Shown here: one piece after another, positions 22,939-35,692 of the stretch | How positions within the stretch are numbered: position 1 is the first letter of the stretch | Layout of the letters: every line of letters begins with the position of its first letter | Assembly: GCA_963682175.1 (NCBI GenBank) | Contig: OY821793.1 | Span: 25,875,493-25,939,492, forward strand | Length of the DNA stretch: 64,000 bases | Direction of reading: 5' to 3' | DNA from: Triglochin maritima | Lineage: Eukaryota; Streptophyta; Magnoliopsida; Alismatales; Juncaginaceae | Notes under the pieces: generated by a model | Databases searched by the model: none | What the model saw: only the letters and a program-made list of their open reading frames with translations | Told to the model about the DNA's origin: nothing | Position numbers and translations under genes: made by a program

Positions 22939-23849
22939 GTGGTTGGGCCGCCTAAAGACCACTTAGAAACTAGGTGTGGGGCAGGCCACATGCCACACGT
23001 GGAGCTTGCCAAAGGCGACTCCGTCGCCACCCTGCAGGCCAACACCAAATCGGCTGCGCCTCGAGCATCCGACCTCCAAATCGAGAGTTCTAACTTGCAT
23101 TACGTAGAAAATGCATCCCTCTATCTGCCCCTAAAATTTCAGAGCAAACACCCAAGTATTCGGGGTCGCGCCTCCTCCAAGAAGACGTAGCTCCCTACCA
23201 GCCACACCCCCACATCATCAGCATTCTTCATCTCATCGCGCCTCGCCCTACATACATCTAAATCGGGCATTGTACGAGGAGTTACCCATCCACTCCTCCT
23301 CACTATGTGCTCGGGTGCCCAAATATAGACTAAGGCTCACCTAAGGTCCACTCAGGCCATTGCTTGGGACAAACGATGCGGCAGCTTCCACTTTGGCCGC
23401 GGGCAACACCCATGGACTTCCAAACGCGTTTTGGAAGCGAATGGGGTAGGAAACAACCGTGGGAACCCAAGCATGGGCACGAGCAACGTCCCAAAGAACT
23501 TTCCCCACGAGAAACCCCCTTTCCCTTCCGGACGCGTTCGGAAGTGCACGGGAAGGCAACAACCTTGGGCAACCGAGCACGTCGAAGAGCAACGTCCACA
23601 GGCACCTTGGTCTTTGCCCACGAGCAACCTCCATTTCACCTACAAGTGCGCTTTCACTTCCAAACGTGTTTTGGAAGCGAATGCCGCAGGCCACCGCCGC
23701 GAGCACACACTAGGCCCTAGCGTGGCGCTGACATGCCAATTATGACAACACTAGGCTAGTGTCCATCGCCCGACCGCCAAATCACTCCGAGATGGGTGCG
23801 CCTCGTAGATAACGCGGATGGATATGTGGGGTCCTAGGTTCCATAAACC
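22939..23849 (+). repeat. monomer 26, type E'', 911 bp
   Basis: Type E with ggcgactccg and gaaaatgcatcc (D-like) in the 5' half and the E' end (gccaccgcc, tcctaggttcc). Confidence 0.96.
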
Positions 23850-24760
23850 GTGGTTGGGCCGCCTAAAGACCACTTAGAAACTAGGTGTGGGGCTGGCCAC
23901 ATGCCACGCGTGGAGCTGGCCAAAGGCCACTCCGTCGCCACCCTGCAGGCCAACACCAAATCGGCTGCGCCTCCAGTATCCGACCTCCAAATCGAGCGTT
24001 CTAACTTGCATTACGTAGACAATTCATCCCTCTATCTGCCTCTAAAATTTCAGAGCAAATGCCCAAGTATTCGGGGTCGCGCCTCCTCCAAGAAGACGTA
24101 GCTCCCTACCAGCCACACCCCCACATCATCAGCATTCTTCATCTCATCGCGCCTCGCCCTACATACATCTAAATCGGGCATTCTAAGAGGAGTTACCCAT
24201 CCACTCCTCCTCACTATGTGCTCGGGTGCCCAAATATAGACTAAGGCTCACCTAAGGTCCACTCAGGCCATTGCTTGGGACAAACGATGCGGCAGCTTCC
24301 ACTTTGCCCGCGGGCAACACCCATGGACTTAGAAACGCGTTTTGGAAGCGAATGGGGTAGGCAACAACCGTGGGAACCCAAGCATGTCCACGAGCAACGT
24401 CCCAAAGAACTTTCCCCACGAGAAACCCCCATTCCCTTCCGGACGTGTTCGGAAGTGCACGGGAAGGCAACAACCTTGGGCAACCGAGCACGTCGAAGAG
24501 CAACGTCCACAGGCACCTTGGTCTTTGCCCACGAGCAACCTCCATTTCACCTACAAGTGCGCTTTCACTTCCAAACGTGTTTTGGAAGCGAATGCCGTAG
24601 GCCACTGCCGCGAGCACACACTAGGCCCTAGCGTGGCGCTGACACGCCAATTATGACAACACTAGGCTAGTGTCCATCGCCCGACCGCCAAATCACTCCG
24701 AGATGGGTGCGCCTCGTAGATAACGCGGATGGATATGTGGGGTCCTAAGTTCCATAAACC
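23850..24760 (+). repeat. monomer 27, type H, 911 bp
   Basis: 5' half foreshadows type O of 32 kb (cctccagtatcc, ctgcctctaaaa, caaatgccc). The 3' half is D-like (catgtccacg, gacgtgttcgg, gccgtagg, gacacgcc). Confidence 0.95.
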
Positions 24761-25671
24761 GTGGTTGGGCCGCCTAAAGACCACTTAGAAACTAGGTGTG
24801 GGGCAGGCCACATGCCACACGTGGAGCTTGCCAAAGGCGACTCCGTCGCCACCCTGCAGGCCAACACCAAATCGGCTGCGCCTCGAGCATCCGACCTCCA
24901 AATCGAGAGTTCTAACTTGCATTACGTAGAAAATGCATCCCTCTATCTGCCCCTAAAATTTCAGAGCAAACACCCAAGTATTCGGGGTCGCGCCTCCTCC
25001 AAGAAGACGTAGCTCCCTACCAGCCACACCCCCACATCATCAGCATTCTTCATCTCATCGCGCCTCGCCCTACATACATCTAAATCGGGCATTGTACGAG
25101 GAGTTACCCATCCACTCCTCCTCACTATGTGCTCGGGTGCCCAAATATAGACTAAGGCTCACCTAAGGTCCACTCAGGCCATTGCTTGGGACAAACGATG
25201 CGGCAGCTTCCACTTTGGCCGCGGGCAACACCCATGGACTTCCAAACGCGTTTTGGAAGCGAATGGGGTAGGAAACAACCGTGGGAACCCAAGCATGGGC
25301 ACGAGCAACGTCCCAAAGAACTTTCCCCACGAGAAACCCCCTTTCCCTTCCGGACGCGTTCGGAAGTGCACGGGAAGGCAACAACCTTGGGCAACCGAGC
25401 ACGTCGAAGAGCAACGTCCACAGGCACCTTGGTCTTTGCCCACGAGCAACCTCCATTTCACCTACAAGTGCGCTTTCACTTCCAAACGTGTTTTGGAAGC
25501 GAATGCCGCAGGCCACCGCCGCGAGCACACACTAGGCCCTAGCGTGGCGCTGACATGCCAATTATGACAACACTAGGCTAGTGTCCATCGCCCGACCGCC
25601 AAATCACTCCGAGATGGGTGCGCCTCGTAGATAACGCGGATGGATATGTGGGGTCCTAGGTTCCATAAACC
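24761..25671 (+). repeat. monomer 28, type E'', 911 bp
   Basis: Looks identical to monomer 26 (offset 1822). Confidence 0.96.
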
Positions 25672-26582
25672 GTGGTTGGGCCGCCTAAAGACCACTTAGA
25701 AACTAGGTGTGGGGCTGGCCACATGCCACGCGTGGAGCTGGCCAAAGGCGACTCCGTCGCCACCCTGCAGGCCAACACCAAATCGGCTGCGCCTCGAGCA
25801 TCCGACCTCCAAATCGAGAGTTCTAACTTGCATTACGTAGAAAATGCATCCCTCTATCTGCCCCTAAAATTTCAGAGCAAACACCCAAGTATTCGGGGTC
25901 GCGCCTCCTCCAAGAAGACGTAGCTCCCTACCAGCCACACCCCCACATCATCAGCATTCTTCATCTCATCGCGCCTCGCCCTACATACATCTAAATCGGG
26001 CATTGTACGAGGAGTTACCCATCCACTCCTCCTCACTATGTGCTCGGGTGCCCAAATATAGACTAAGGCTCACCTAAGGTCCACTCAGGCCATTGCTTGG
26101 GACAAACGATGCGGCAGCTTCCACTTTGGCCGCGGGCAACACCCATGGACTTCCAAACGCGTTTTGGAAGCGAATGGGGTAGGAAACAACCGTGGGAACC
26201 CAAGCATGGGCACGAGCAACGTCCCAAAGAACTTTCCCCACGAGAAACCCCCTTTCCCTTCCGGACGCGTTCGGAAGTGCACGGGAAGGCAACAACCTTG
26301 GGCAACCGAGCACGTCGAAGAGCAACGTCCACAGGCACCTTGGTCTTTGCCCACGAGCAACCTCCATTTCACCTACAAGTGCGCTTTCACTTCCAAACGT
26401 GTTTTGGAAGCGAATGCCGCAGGCCACCGCCGCGAGCACACACTAGGCCCTAGCGTGGCGCTGACATGCCAATTATGACAACACTAGGCTAGTGTCCATC
26501 GCCCGACCGCCAAATCACTCCGAGATGGGTGCGCCTCGTAGATAACGCGGATGGATATGTGGGGTCCTAGGTTCCATAAACC
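25672..26582 (+). repeat. monomer 29, F-or-H/E'' chimera, 911 bp
   Basis: Starts with ggggctggcc, ccacgcgtgg and gagctggcc, then switches to the E'' set from ggcgactccg onward. The switch falls between 25740 and 25750. Confidence 0.93.
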
Positions 26583-27493
26583 GTGGTTGGGCCGCCTAAA
26601 GACCACTTAGAAACTAGGTGTGGGGCTGGCCACATGCCACGCGTGGAGCTGGCCAAAGGCCACTCCGTCGCCACCCTGCAGGCCAACACCAAATCGGCTG
26701 CGCCTCGAGCATCCGACCTCCAAATCGAGCGTTCTAACTTGCATTACGTAGAAAATTCATCCCTCTATCTGCCCCTAAAATTTCAGAGCAAACGCCCAAG
26801 CATTCGGGGTCGCGCCTCCTCCAAGAAGACGTAGCTCCCTACCAGCCACACCCCCACATCATCAGCATTCTTCATCTCATCGCGCCTCGCCCTACATACA
26901 TCTAAATCGGGCATTCTAAGAGGAGTTACCCATCCACTCCTCCTCAATATGTGCTCGGGTGCCCAAATATAGACTAAGGCTCACCTAAGGTCCACTCAGG
27001 CCATTGCTTGGGACAAACGATGCGGCAGCTTCCACTTTGCCCGCGGGCAACACCCATGGACTTCCAAACGCGTTTTGGAAGCGAATGGGGTAGGCAACAA
27101 CCGTGGGAACCCAAGCATGGCCACGAGCAACGTCCCAAAGTAATTTCCCCACGAGAAACCCCCATTCCCTTCCGGACGCGTTCGGAAGTGCACGGGAAGG
27201 CAACAACCTTGGGCAACCGAGCACGTCGAAGAGCAACGTCCACAGGCACCTTGGTCTTTGCCCACGAGCAACCTCCATTTCACCTACAAGTGCGCTTTCA
27301 CTTCCAAACATGTTTTGGAAGCGAATGCCGCAGGCCACTGCCGCGAGCACACACTAGGCCCTAGCGTGGCGCTGACATGCCAATTATGACAACACTAGGC
27401 TAGTGTCCATCGCCCGACCGCCAAATCACTCCGAGATGGGTGCGCCTCGTAGATAACGCGGATGGATATGTGGGGTCCTAAGTTCCATAAACC
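26583..27493 (+). repeat. monomer 30, type I, 911 bp
   Basis: F-like with ggctgcgcc and gcccaagcattcgg. Private: ctcaatatgtgc, caaagtaatttcc and ccaaacatgttttgg. S1 dyad intact with cgcg centre. Confidence 0.95.
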
Positions 27494-28404
27494 GTGGTTG
27501 GGCCGCCTAAAGACCACTTAGAAACTAGGTGTGGGGCTGGCCACATGCCACGCGTGGAGCTGGCCAAAGGCCACTCCGTCGCCACCCTGCAGGCCAACAC
27601 CAAATCGGATGCGCCTCGAGCATCCGACCTCCAAATCGAGCGTTCTAACTTGCAGGACGTAGACAATTCATCCCTCTATCTGCCCCTATAATTTCAGAGC
27701 AAACGCCCATGTAATCGGGGTCGCGCCTCCTCCAAGAAGACGTAGCTCCCTACCAGCCACGCCCCCACATCATCAGCATTCTTCATGTCATCGCGCCTCG
27801 CCCTACATACATCTAAATCGGGCATTCTAAGAGGAGTTACCCATCCACTCCTCCTCACTATATGCTCGGGTGCCCAAATATAGACTAAGGCTCACCTAAG
27901 GTCCACTCAGGCCATTGCTTGGGACAAACGATGCGGCAGCTTCCACTTTGCCCGCGGGCAACACCCATGGACTTAGAAACGCGTTTTGGAAGCGAATGGG
28001 GTAGGCAACAACCGTGGGAACCCAAGCATGTCCGCGAGCAACGTCCCAAAGAACTTTCCCCACGAGAAACCCCCATTCCCTTCCGGACGCGTTCGGAAGT
28101 GCACGGGAAGGCAACAACCTTGGGCAACCGAGCACGTCGAAGAGCAACGTCCACAGGCACCTTGGTCTTTGCCCACGAGCAACCTCCATTTCACCTACAA
28201 GTGTGCTTTCACTTCCAAACGTGTTTTGGAAGCGAATGCCGCAGGCCACTGCCACGAGCACACACTAGGCCCTAGCGTGGCGCTGACATGCCAATTATGA
28301 CAACACTAGGCTAGTGTCCATCGCCCGACCGCCAAATCACTCCGAGATGGGTGCGCCTCGTAGATAACGCGGATGGATATGTGGGGTCCTAAGTTCCATA
28401 AACC
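27494..28404 (+). repeat. monomer 31, type J, 911 bp
   Basis: B-like 5' half (cccctataattt, cacgccccc, ttcatgtcatc). Private or shared with 33: tcggatgcg, ttgcaggacg, cccatgtaatcgg, cactatatgctc, catgtccgcg, aagtgtgctttc and ctgccacgagc. Confidence 0.95.
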
Positions 28405-29315
28405 GTGGTTGGGCCACCTAAAGACCACTTAGAAACTAGGTGTGGGGCTGGCCACATGCCACGCGTGGAGCTTGCCAAAGGCCACTCCGTCGCCACCCTG
28501 CAGGCCAACACCAAATCGGCTGCGCCTCGAGCATCCAACCTCCAAATCGAGCGTTCTAACTTGCATTACGTAGCAAATTCATCGCTCTATGTGCCCCTAA
28601 AATTTCAGAGCAAACGCCCAAGTATTCGGGGTCGCGCCTCCTCCAAGAAGAGGTAGCTCCCTACCAGCCACACCCCCACATCATCAGCATTCTTCATCTC
28701 ATCGCGCCTCGCCCTACATACATCTAAATCGGGCATTCTAAGAGGAGTTACCCATCCACTCCTCCTCACTATGTGCTCGGGTGCCCAAATATAGACTAAG
28801 GCTCACCTAAGGTCCATTCAGGCCATCGCTTGGGACAAACGATGCGGCTGCTTCCACTTTGCCCGCGGGCAACACCCATGGACTTCCAAACGCGTTTTGG
28901 AAGCGAATGGGGTAGGCAACAACCGTGGGAACCCAAGCATGAGCACGAGCAACGTCCCAAAGAACTTTCCCCACGAGAAACCCCCATTCCCTTCCGAACG
29001 CGTTCGGAAGTGCACGGGAAGGCAACAACCTTGGGCAACCGAGCACGTCGAAGAGCAACATCCACAGGCACCTTGGTCTTTGCCCACGAGCAACCTCCAT
29101 TTCACCTACAAGTGCGCTTTCACTTCCAAACGTGTTTTGGAAGCGAATGCCGCAGGCCACTGCCGCGAGCACACACTAGGCCCTAGCGTGGCGCTGACAT
29201 GCCAATTATGACAACACTAGGCTAGTGTCCATCGCCCGACCGCCAAATCACTCCGAGATGGGTGCGCCTCGTAGATACTTCGGATGGATATGTGGGGTCC
29301 TAAGTTCCATAAACC
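28405..29315 (+). repeat. monomer 32, type K, 911 bp
   Basis: Among the more divergent copies: gggccacct, gcatccaacc, gtagcaaattc, catcgctctatgtg, aagaggtag, ggtccattcagg, ccatcgctt, ggctgcttcc, catgagcacg, cttccgaacg, gcaacatcc and gatacttcgg. Confidence 0.95.
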
Positions 29316-30226
29316 GTGGTTGGGCCGCCTAAAGACCACTTAGAAACTAGGTGTGGGGCTGGCCACATGCCACGCGTGGAGCTTGCTAAAGGCCACTCCG
29401 TCGCCACCCTGCAGGCCAACACCAAATCGGCTGCGCCTCGAGCATCCGACCTCCAAATCGAGCGTTCTAACTTGCATTACGTAGAAAATTCATCCCTCTA
29501 TCTGCCCCTATAATTTCAGAGCAAATTCCAAAGTATTCGGGGTCGCACATCCACCAAGAAGACGTAGCTCCCTACCAGCCACGCCCCCACATCATCAGCA
29601 TTCTTCATCTCATCGCGCCTCGCCCTACATACATCTAAATCGGGCATTCTAAGAGGAGTTACCCATCCACTCCTCCTCACTATGTGCTCGGGTGCCCAAA
29701 TATAGACTAAGGCTCACCTAAGGTCCACTCAGGCCATTGCTTGGGACAAACGATGAGGCAGCTTCCACTTTGCCCGCGGGCAACACCCATGGACTTAGAA
29801 ACGCGTTTTGGAAGCGAATGGGGTAGGCAACAACCGTGGGAACCCAAGCATGTCCGCGAGCAACGTCCCAAAGAACTTTCCCCACGAGAAACCCCCATTC
29901 CCTTCCGGACGCGTTCGGAAGTGCACGGGAAGGCAACAACCTTGGGCAACCGAGCACGTCGAAGAGCAACGTCCACAGGCACCTTGGTCTTTGCCCACGA
30001 GCAACCTCCATTTCACCTACAAGTGTGCTTTCACTTCCAAACGTGTTTTGGAAGCGAATGCCGCAGGCCACTGCCACGAGCACACACTAGGCCCTAGCGT
30101 GGCGCTGACATGCCAATTATGACAACACTAGGCTAGTGTCCATCGCCCGACCGCCAAATCACTCCGAGATGGGTGCGCCTCGTAGATAACGCGGATGGAT
30201 ATGTGGGGTCCTAAGTTCCATAAACC
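29316..30226 (+). repeat. monomer 33, type L, 911 bp
   Basis: Diagnostic: gcttgctaaagg, cccctataattt, caaattccaaag, gtcgcacatccacc and cgatgaggc. The 3' part matches monomer 31 (catgtccgcg, gtgtgctttc, ctgccacgag). Confidence 0.95.
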
Positions 30227-31137
30227 GTGGTTGGGCCGCCTAAAGACCACTTAGAAACTATGTGTGGGGCTGGCCACATGCCACGCGTGGAGCTGGCCAA
30301 AGGCCACTCCGTCGCCACCCTGCAGGCCAACACCAAATCGGCTGCGCCTCCAGCATCCGACCTCCAAATCGAGCGTTCTAACTTGCATTACGTAGACAAT
30401 TCATCCCTCTATCTGCCCCTAAAATTTCAGAGCAAACGCCCAAGTATTCGGGGTCGTGCCTCCTCCAAGAAGACGTAGCTCCCTACCAGCCACACCCCCA
30501 CATCATCAGCATTCTTCATCTCATCGCGCCTCGCCCTACATACATCTAAATCGGGCATTCTAAGAGGAGTTACCCATCCACTCCTCCTCACTATGTGCTC
30601 GGGTGCCCAAATATAGACTAAGGCTCACCTAAGGTCCACTCAGGCCATTGCTTGGGACAAACGATGCGGCAGCTTCCACTTTGCCCGCGGGCAACACCCA
30701 TGGACTTAGAAACGCGTTTTGGAAGCGAATGGGGTAGGCAACAACCGTGGGAACCCAAGCATGTCCACGAGCAACGTCCGAAAGAACTTTCCCCATGAGA
30801 AACCCCCATTCCCTTCCGGACGCGTTCGGAAGTGCACGGGAAGGCAACAACCTTGGGCAACCGAGCACGTCGAAGAGCAACGTCCACAGGCACCTTGGTC
30901 TTTGCCCACGAGCAACCTCCATTTCACCTACAAGTGCGCTTTCACTTCCAAACGTGTTTTGGAAGCGAATGCCGCAGGCCACTACCGCGAGCACACACTA
31001 GGCCCTAGCGTGGCGCTGACATGCCAATTATGACAACACTAGGCTAGTGTCCATCGCCCGACCGCCAAATCACTCCGAGATGGGTGCGCCTCGTAGATAC
31101 TTCGGATGGATATGTGGGGTCCTAAGTTCCATAAACC
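30227..31137 (+). repeat. monomer 34, type M, 911 bp
   Basis: Diagnostic: aactatgtgtgg, cctccagcatcc, ggtcgtgcc, acgtccgaaag, ccccatgagaa, ccactaccgc and gatacttcgg. Confidence 0.95.
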
Positions 31138-32048
31138 GTGGTTGGGCCGCCTAAAGACCACTTAGAAACTAGGTGTGGGGCTGGCCACATGCCACGCGTG
31201 GAGCTTGCCAAAGGCCACTCCGTCGCCACCCTGCAGGCCAACACCAAATCGGCTGCGCCTCGAGCATCCGACCTCCAAATCGAGCGTTCTAACTTGCATT
31301 ACGTAGAAAATTCATCCCTCTATCTGCCCCTAAAATTTCAGAGCAAACGCCCACGCATTAAGGGTCGCGCCTCCTCCAAGAAGACGTAGCTCCCTACCAG
31401 CCACACCCCCACATCATCAGCATTCTTCATCTCATCGCGCCTCGCCCTACATACATCTAAATCGGGCATTCTAAGAGGAGTTACCCATCCACTCCTCCTC
31501 ACTATGTGCTCGGGTGCCCAAATATAGACTAAGGCTCACCTAAGGTCCACTCAGGCCATTGCTTGGGACAAACGATGCGGCAGCTTCCACTTTGCCCGCG
31601 GGCAACACCCATGGACTTAGAAACGCGTTTTGGAAGCGAATGGGGTAGGCAATAACCGTGGGAACCCAAGCATGTCCTCGAGCAACGTCCCAAAGAACTT
31701 TCCCCACGAGAAACCCCCATTCCCTTCCGGACGCGTTCGGAAGTGCACGGGAAGGCAACAACCTTGGGCAACCGAGCACGTCGAAGAGCAACGTCCACAG
31801 GCACCTTGGTCTTTGCCCACGAGCAACCTCCATTTCACCTACAAGTGCGCTTTCACTTCCAAACGTGTTTTGGAAGCGAATGCCGCAGGCCACTGCCGCG
31901 AGCACACACTAGGCCCTAGCGTGGCGCTGACATGCCAACTATGACAACACTAGGCTAGTGTCCATCGCCCGACCGCCAAATCACTCCGAGATGGGTGCGC
32001 CTCGTAGATAACGCGGATGGATATGTGGGGTCCTAAGTTCCATAAACC
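31138..32048 (+). repeat. monomer 35, type N, 911 bp
   Basis: Diagnostic: cccacgcattaagggtcg, aggcaataacc, catgtcctcg and gccaactatg. Confidence 0.95.
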
Positions 32049-32959
32049 GTGGTTGGGCCGCCTAAAGACCACTTAGAAACTAGCTGTGGGGTTGGCCACA
32101 TGCCACGCGTGGAGCTGGCCAAAGGCCACTCCGTCGCCACCCTGCAGGCCAACACCAAATCGGCTGCGCCTCCAGTATCCGACCTCCAAATCGAGCGTTC
32201 TAACTTGCATTACGTAGACAATTCATCCCTCTATCTGCCTCTAAAATTTCAGAGAAAATGCCCAAGTATTTGGGGTCGCGCCTCCTCCAAGAAGACGTAG
32301 CTCCCTACCAGCCACACCCCCACATCATCAGCATTCTTCATCTCATCGCGCCTCGCCCTACATACATCTAAATCGGGCATTCTAAGAGGAGTTACCCATC
32401 CACTCCTCCTCACTATGTGCTCGGGTGCCCAAATATAGACTAAGGCTCACCTAAGGTCCACTCAGGCCATTGCTTGGGACAAACGATGCGGCAGCTTCCA
32501 CTTTGCCCGCGGACAACACCCATGGGCTTAGAAACGCGTTTTGGAAGCGAATGGGGTAGGCAACAACCGTGGGAACCCAAGCATGGGCACGAGCAACGTC
32601 CCAAAGAACTTTCCCCACGAGAAACCCCCATTCCCTTCCGGACGCGTTCGGAAGTGCACGGGAAGGCAACAACCTTGGGCAACCGAGCACGTCGAAGAGC
32701 AACGTCCACAGGCACCTTGGTCTTTGCCCACGAGCAACCTCCATTTCACCTACAAGTGCGCTTTCACTTCCAAACGTGTTTTGGAAGCGAATGCCGCAGG
32801 CCACTGCCGCGAGCACACACTAGGCCCTAGCGTGGCGCTGACATGCCAACTATGACAACACTAGGCTAGTGTCCATCGCCCGACCGCCAAATCACTCCGA
32901 GATGGGTGCGCCTCGTAGATAACGCGGATGGATATGTGGGGTCCTAAGTTCCATAAACC
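32049..32959 (+). repeat. monomer 36, type O, 911 bp
   Basis: Diagnostic: ctagctgtggggttgg, cctccagtatcc, ctgcctctaaaa, gagaaaatgccc, tatttgggg, gccgcggacaac and catgggcttag. Palindrome P is broken. Confidence 0.96.
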
Positions 32960-33870
32960 GTGGTTGGGCCGCCTAAAGACCACTTAGAAACTAGCTGTGG
33001 GGTTGGCCACATGCCACGCGTGGAGCTGGCCAAAGGCCACTCCGTCGCCACCCTGCAGGCCAACACCAAATCGGCTGCGCCTCCAGTATCCGACCTCCAA
33101 ATCGAGCGTTCTAACTTGCATTACGTAGACAATTCATCCCTCTATCTGCCTCTAAAATTTCAGAGAAAATGCCCAAGTATTTGGGGTCGCGCCTCCTCCA
33201 AGAAGACGTAGCTCCCTACCAGCCACACCCCCACATCATCAGCATTCTTCATCTCATCGCGCCTCGCCCTACATACATCTAAATCGGGCATTCTAAGAGG
33301 AGTTACCCATCCACTCCTCCTCACTATGTGCTCGGGTGCCCAAATATAGACTAAGGCTCACCTAAGGTCCACTCAGGCCATTGCTTGGGACAAACGATGC
33401 GGCAGCTTCCACTTTGCCCGCGGACAACACCCATGGGCTTAGAAACGCGTTTTGGAAGCGAATGGGGTAGGCAACAACCGTGGGAACCCAAGCATGGGCA
33501 CGAGCAACGTCCCAAAGAACTTTCCCCACGAGAAACCCCCATTCCCTTCCGGACGCGTTCGGAAGTGCACGGGAAGGCAACAACCTTGGGCAACCGAGCA
33601 CGTCGAAGAGCAACGTCCACAGGCACCTTGGTCTTTGCCCACGAGCAACCTCCATTTCACCTACAAGTGCGCTTTCACTTCCAAACGTGTTTTGGAAGCG
33701 AATGCCGCAGGCCACTGCCGCGAGCACACACTAGGCCCTAGCGTGGCGCTGACATGCCAACTATGACAACACTAGGCTAGTGTCCATCGCCCGACCGCCA
33801 AATCACTCCGAGATGGGTGCGCCTCGTAGATAACGCGGATGGATATGTGGGGTCCTAAGTTCCATAAACC
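32960..33870 (+). repeat. monomer 37, type O, 911 bp
   Basis: No difference from monomer 36 seen over the full length. Confidence 0.96.
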
Positions 33871-34781
33871 GTGGTTGGGCCGCCTAAAGACCACTTAGAA
33901 ACTAGCTGTGGGGTTGGCCACATGCCACGCGTGGAGCTGGCCAAAGGCCACTCCGTCGCCACCCTGCAGGCCAACACCAAATCGGCTGCGCCTCCAGTAT
34001 CCGACCTCCAAATCGAGCGTTCTAACTTGCATTACGTAGACAATTCATCCCTCTATCTGCCTCTAAAATTTCAGAGCAAATGCCCAAGCATTCGGGGTCG
34101 CGCCTCCTCCAAGAAGACGTAGCTCCCTACCAGCCACACCCCCACATCATCAGCATTCTTCATCTCATCGCGCCTCGCCCTACATACATCTAAATCGGGC
34201 ATTCTAAGAGGAGTTACCCATCCACTCCTCCTCACTATGTGCTCGGGTGCCCAAATATAGACTAAGGCTCACCTAAGGTCCACTCAGGCCATTGCTTGGG
34301 ACAAACGATGCGGCAGCTTCCACTTTGCCCGCGGGCAACACCCATGGACTTAGAAACGCGTTTTGGAAGCGAATGGGGTAGGCAACAACCGTGGGAACCC
34401 AAGCATGTCCACGAGCAACGTCCGAAAGAACTTTCCCCATGAGAAACCCCCATTCCCTTCCGGACGCGTTCGGAAGTGCACGGGAAGGCAACAACCTTGG
34501 GCAACCGAGCACGTCGAAGAGCAACGTCCACAGGCACCTTGGTCTTTGCCCACGAGCAACCTCCATTTCACCTACAAGTGCGCTTTCACTTCCAAACGTG
34601 TTTTGGAAGCGAATGCCGCAGGCCACTACCGCGAGCACACACTAGGCCCTAGCGTGGCGCTGACATGCCAATTATGACAACACTAGGCTAGTGTCCATCG
34701 CCCGACCGCCAAATCACTCCGAGATGGGTGCGCCTCGTAGATACTTCGGATGGATATGTGGGGTCCTAAGTTCCATAAACC
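33871..34781 (+). repeat. monomer 38, O/M chimera, 911 bp
   Basis: 5' part type O (ctagctgtggggtt, cctccagtatcc, ctgcctctaaaa); 3' part type M (gcgggcaac, acgtccgaaag, ccccatgagaa, gatacttcgg). The switch lies between about 34062 and 34333. Confidence 0.93.
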
Positions 34782-35692
34782 GTGGTTGGGCCGCCTAAAG
34801 ACCACTTAGAAACTAGGTGTGGGGCTGGCCACATGCCACGCGTGGAGCTTGCCAAAGGCCACTCCGTCGCCACCCTGCAGGCCAACACCAAATCGGCTGC
34901 GCCTCGAGCATCCGACCTCCAAATCGAGCGTTCTAACTTGCATTACGTAGAAACTTCATCCCTCTATCTGCCCCTCAAATTTCAGAGCAAACGCCCACGC
35001 ATTAAGGGTCGCGCCTCCTCCAAGAAGACGTAGCTCCCTACCAGCCACACCCCCACATCATCAGCATTCTTCATCTCATCGCGCCTCGCCCTACATACAT
35101 CTAAATCGGGCATTCTAAGAGGAGTTACCCATCCACTCCTCCTCACTATGTGCTCGGGTGCCCAAATATAGACTAAGGCTCACCTAAGGTCCACTCAGGC
35201 CATTGCTTGGGACAAACGATGCGGCAGCTTCCACTTTGCCCGCGGGCAACACCCATGGACTTAGAAACGCGTTTTGGAAGCGAATGGGGTAGGCAATAAC
35301 CGTGGGAACCCAAGCATGTCCTCGAGCAACGTCCCAAAGAACTTTCCCCACGAGAAACCCCCATTCCCTTCCGGACGCGTTCGGAAGTGCACGGGAAGGC
35401 AACAACCTTGGGCAACCGAGCACGTCGAAGAGCAACGTCCACAGGCACCTTGGTCTTTGCCCACGAGCAACCTCCATTTCACCTACAAGTGCGCTTTCAC
35501 TTCCAAACGTGTTTTGGAAGCGAATGCCGCAGGCCACTGCCGCGAGCACACACTAGGCCCTAGCGTGGCGCTGACATGCCAACTATGACAACACTAGGCT
35601 AGTGTCCATCGCCCGACCGCCAAATCACTCCGAGATGGGTGCGCCTCGTAGATAACGCGGATGGATATGTGGGGTCCTAAGTTCCATAAACC
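34782..35692 (+). repeat. monomer 39, type N', 911 bp
   Basis: As monomer 35 (offset 3644) apart from gtagaaacttc and cccctcaaattt. Confidence 0.96.

Larger units (their letters stand above)
22631..25749 (+). repeat. duplicated E''-H segment, offset 1822
   Basis: Bases 22631-23927 match 24453-25749 by eye (about 1.3 kb). The left limit is ttcgaaag against ttcggaag (22630/24452). The right limit is ggccactcc against ggcgactcc (23928/25750). Confidence 0.82.
32049..33870 (+). repeat. two apparently identical adjacent monomers (type O)
   Basis: Monomers 36 and 37 share all type-O variants and I found no difference between them over 911 bp. Monomer 40 carries the same type. This is the clearest sign of very recent unit duplication in the window. 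Confidence 0.85.
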
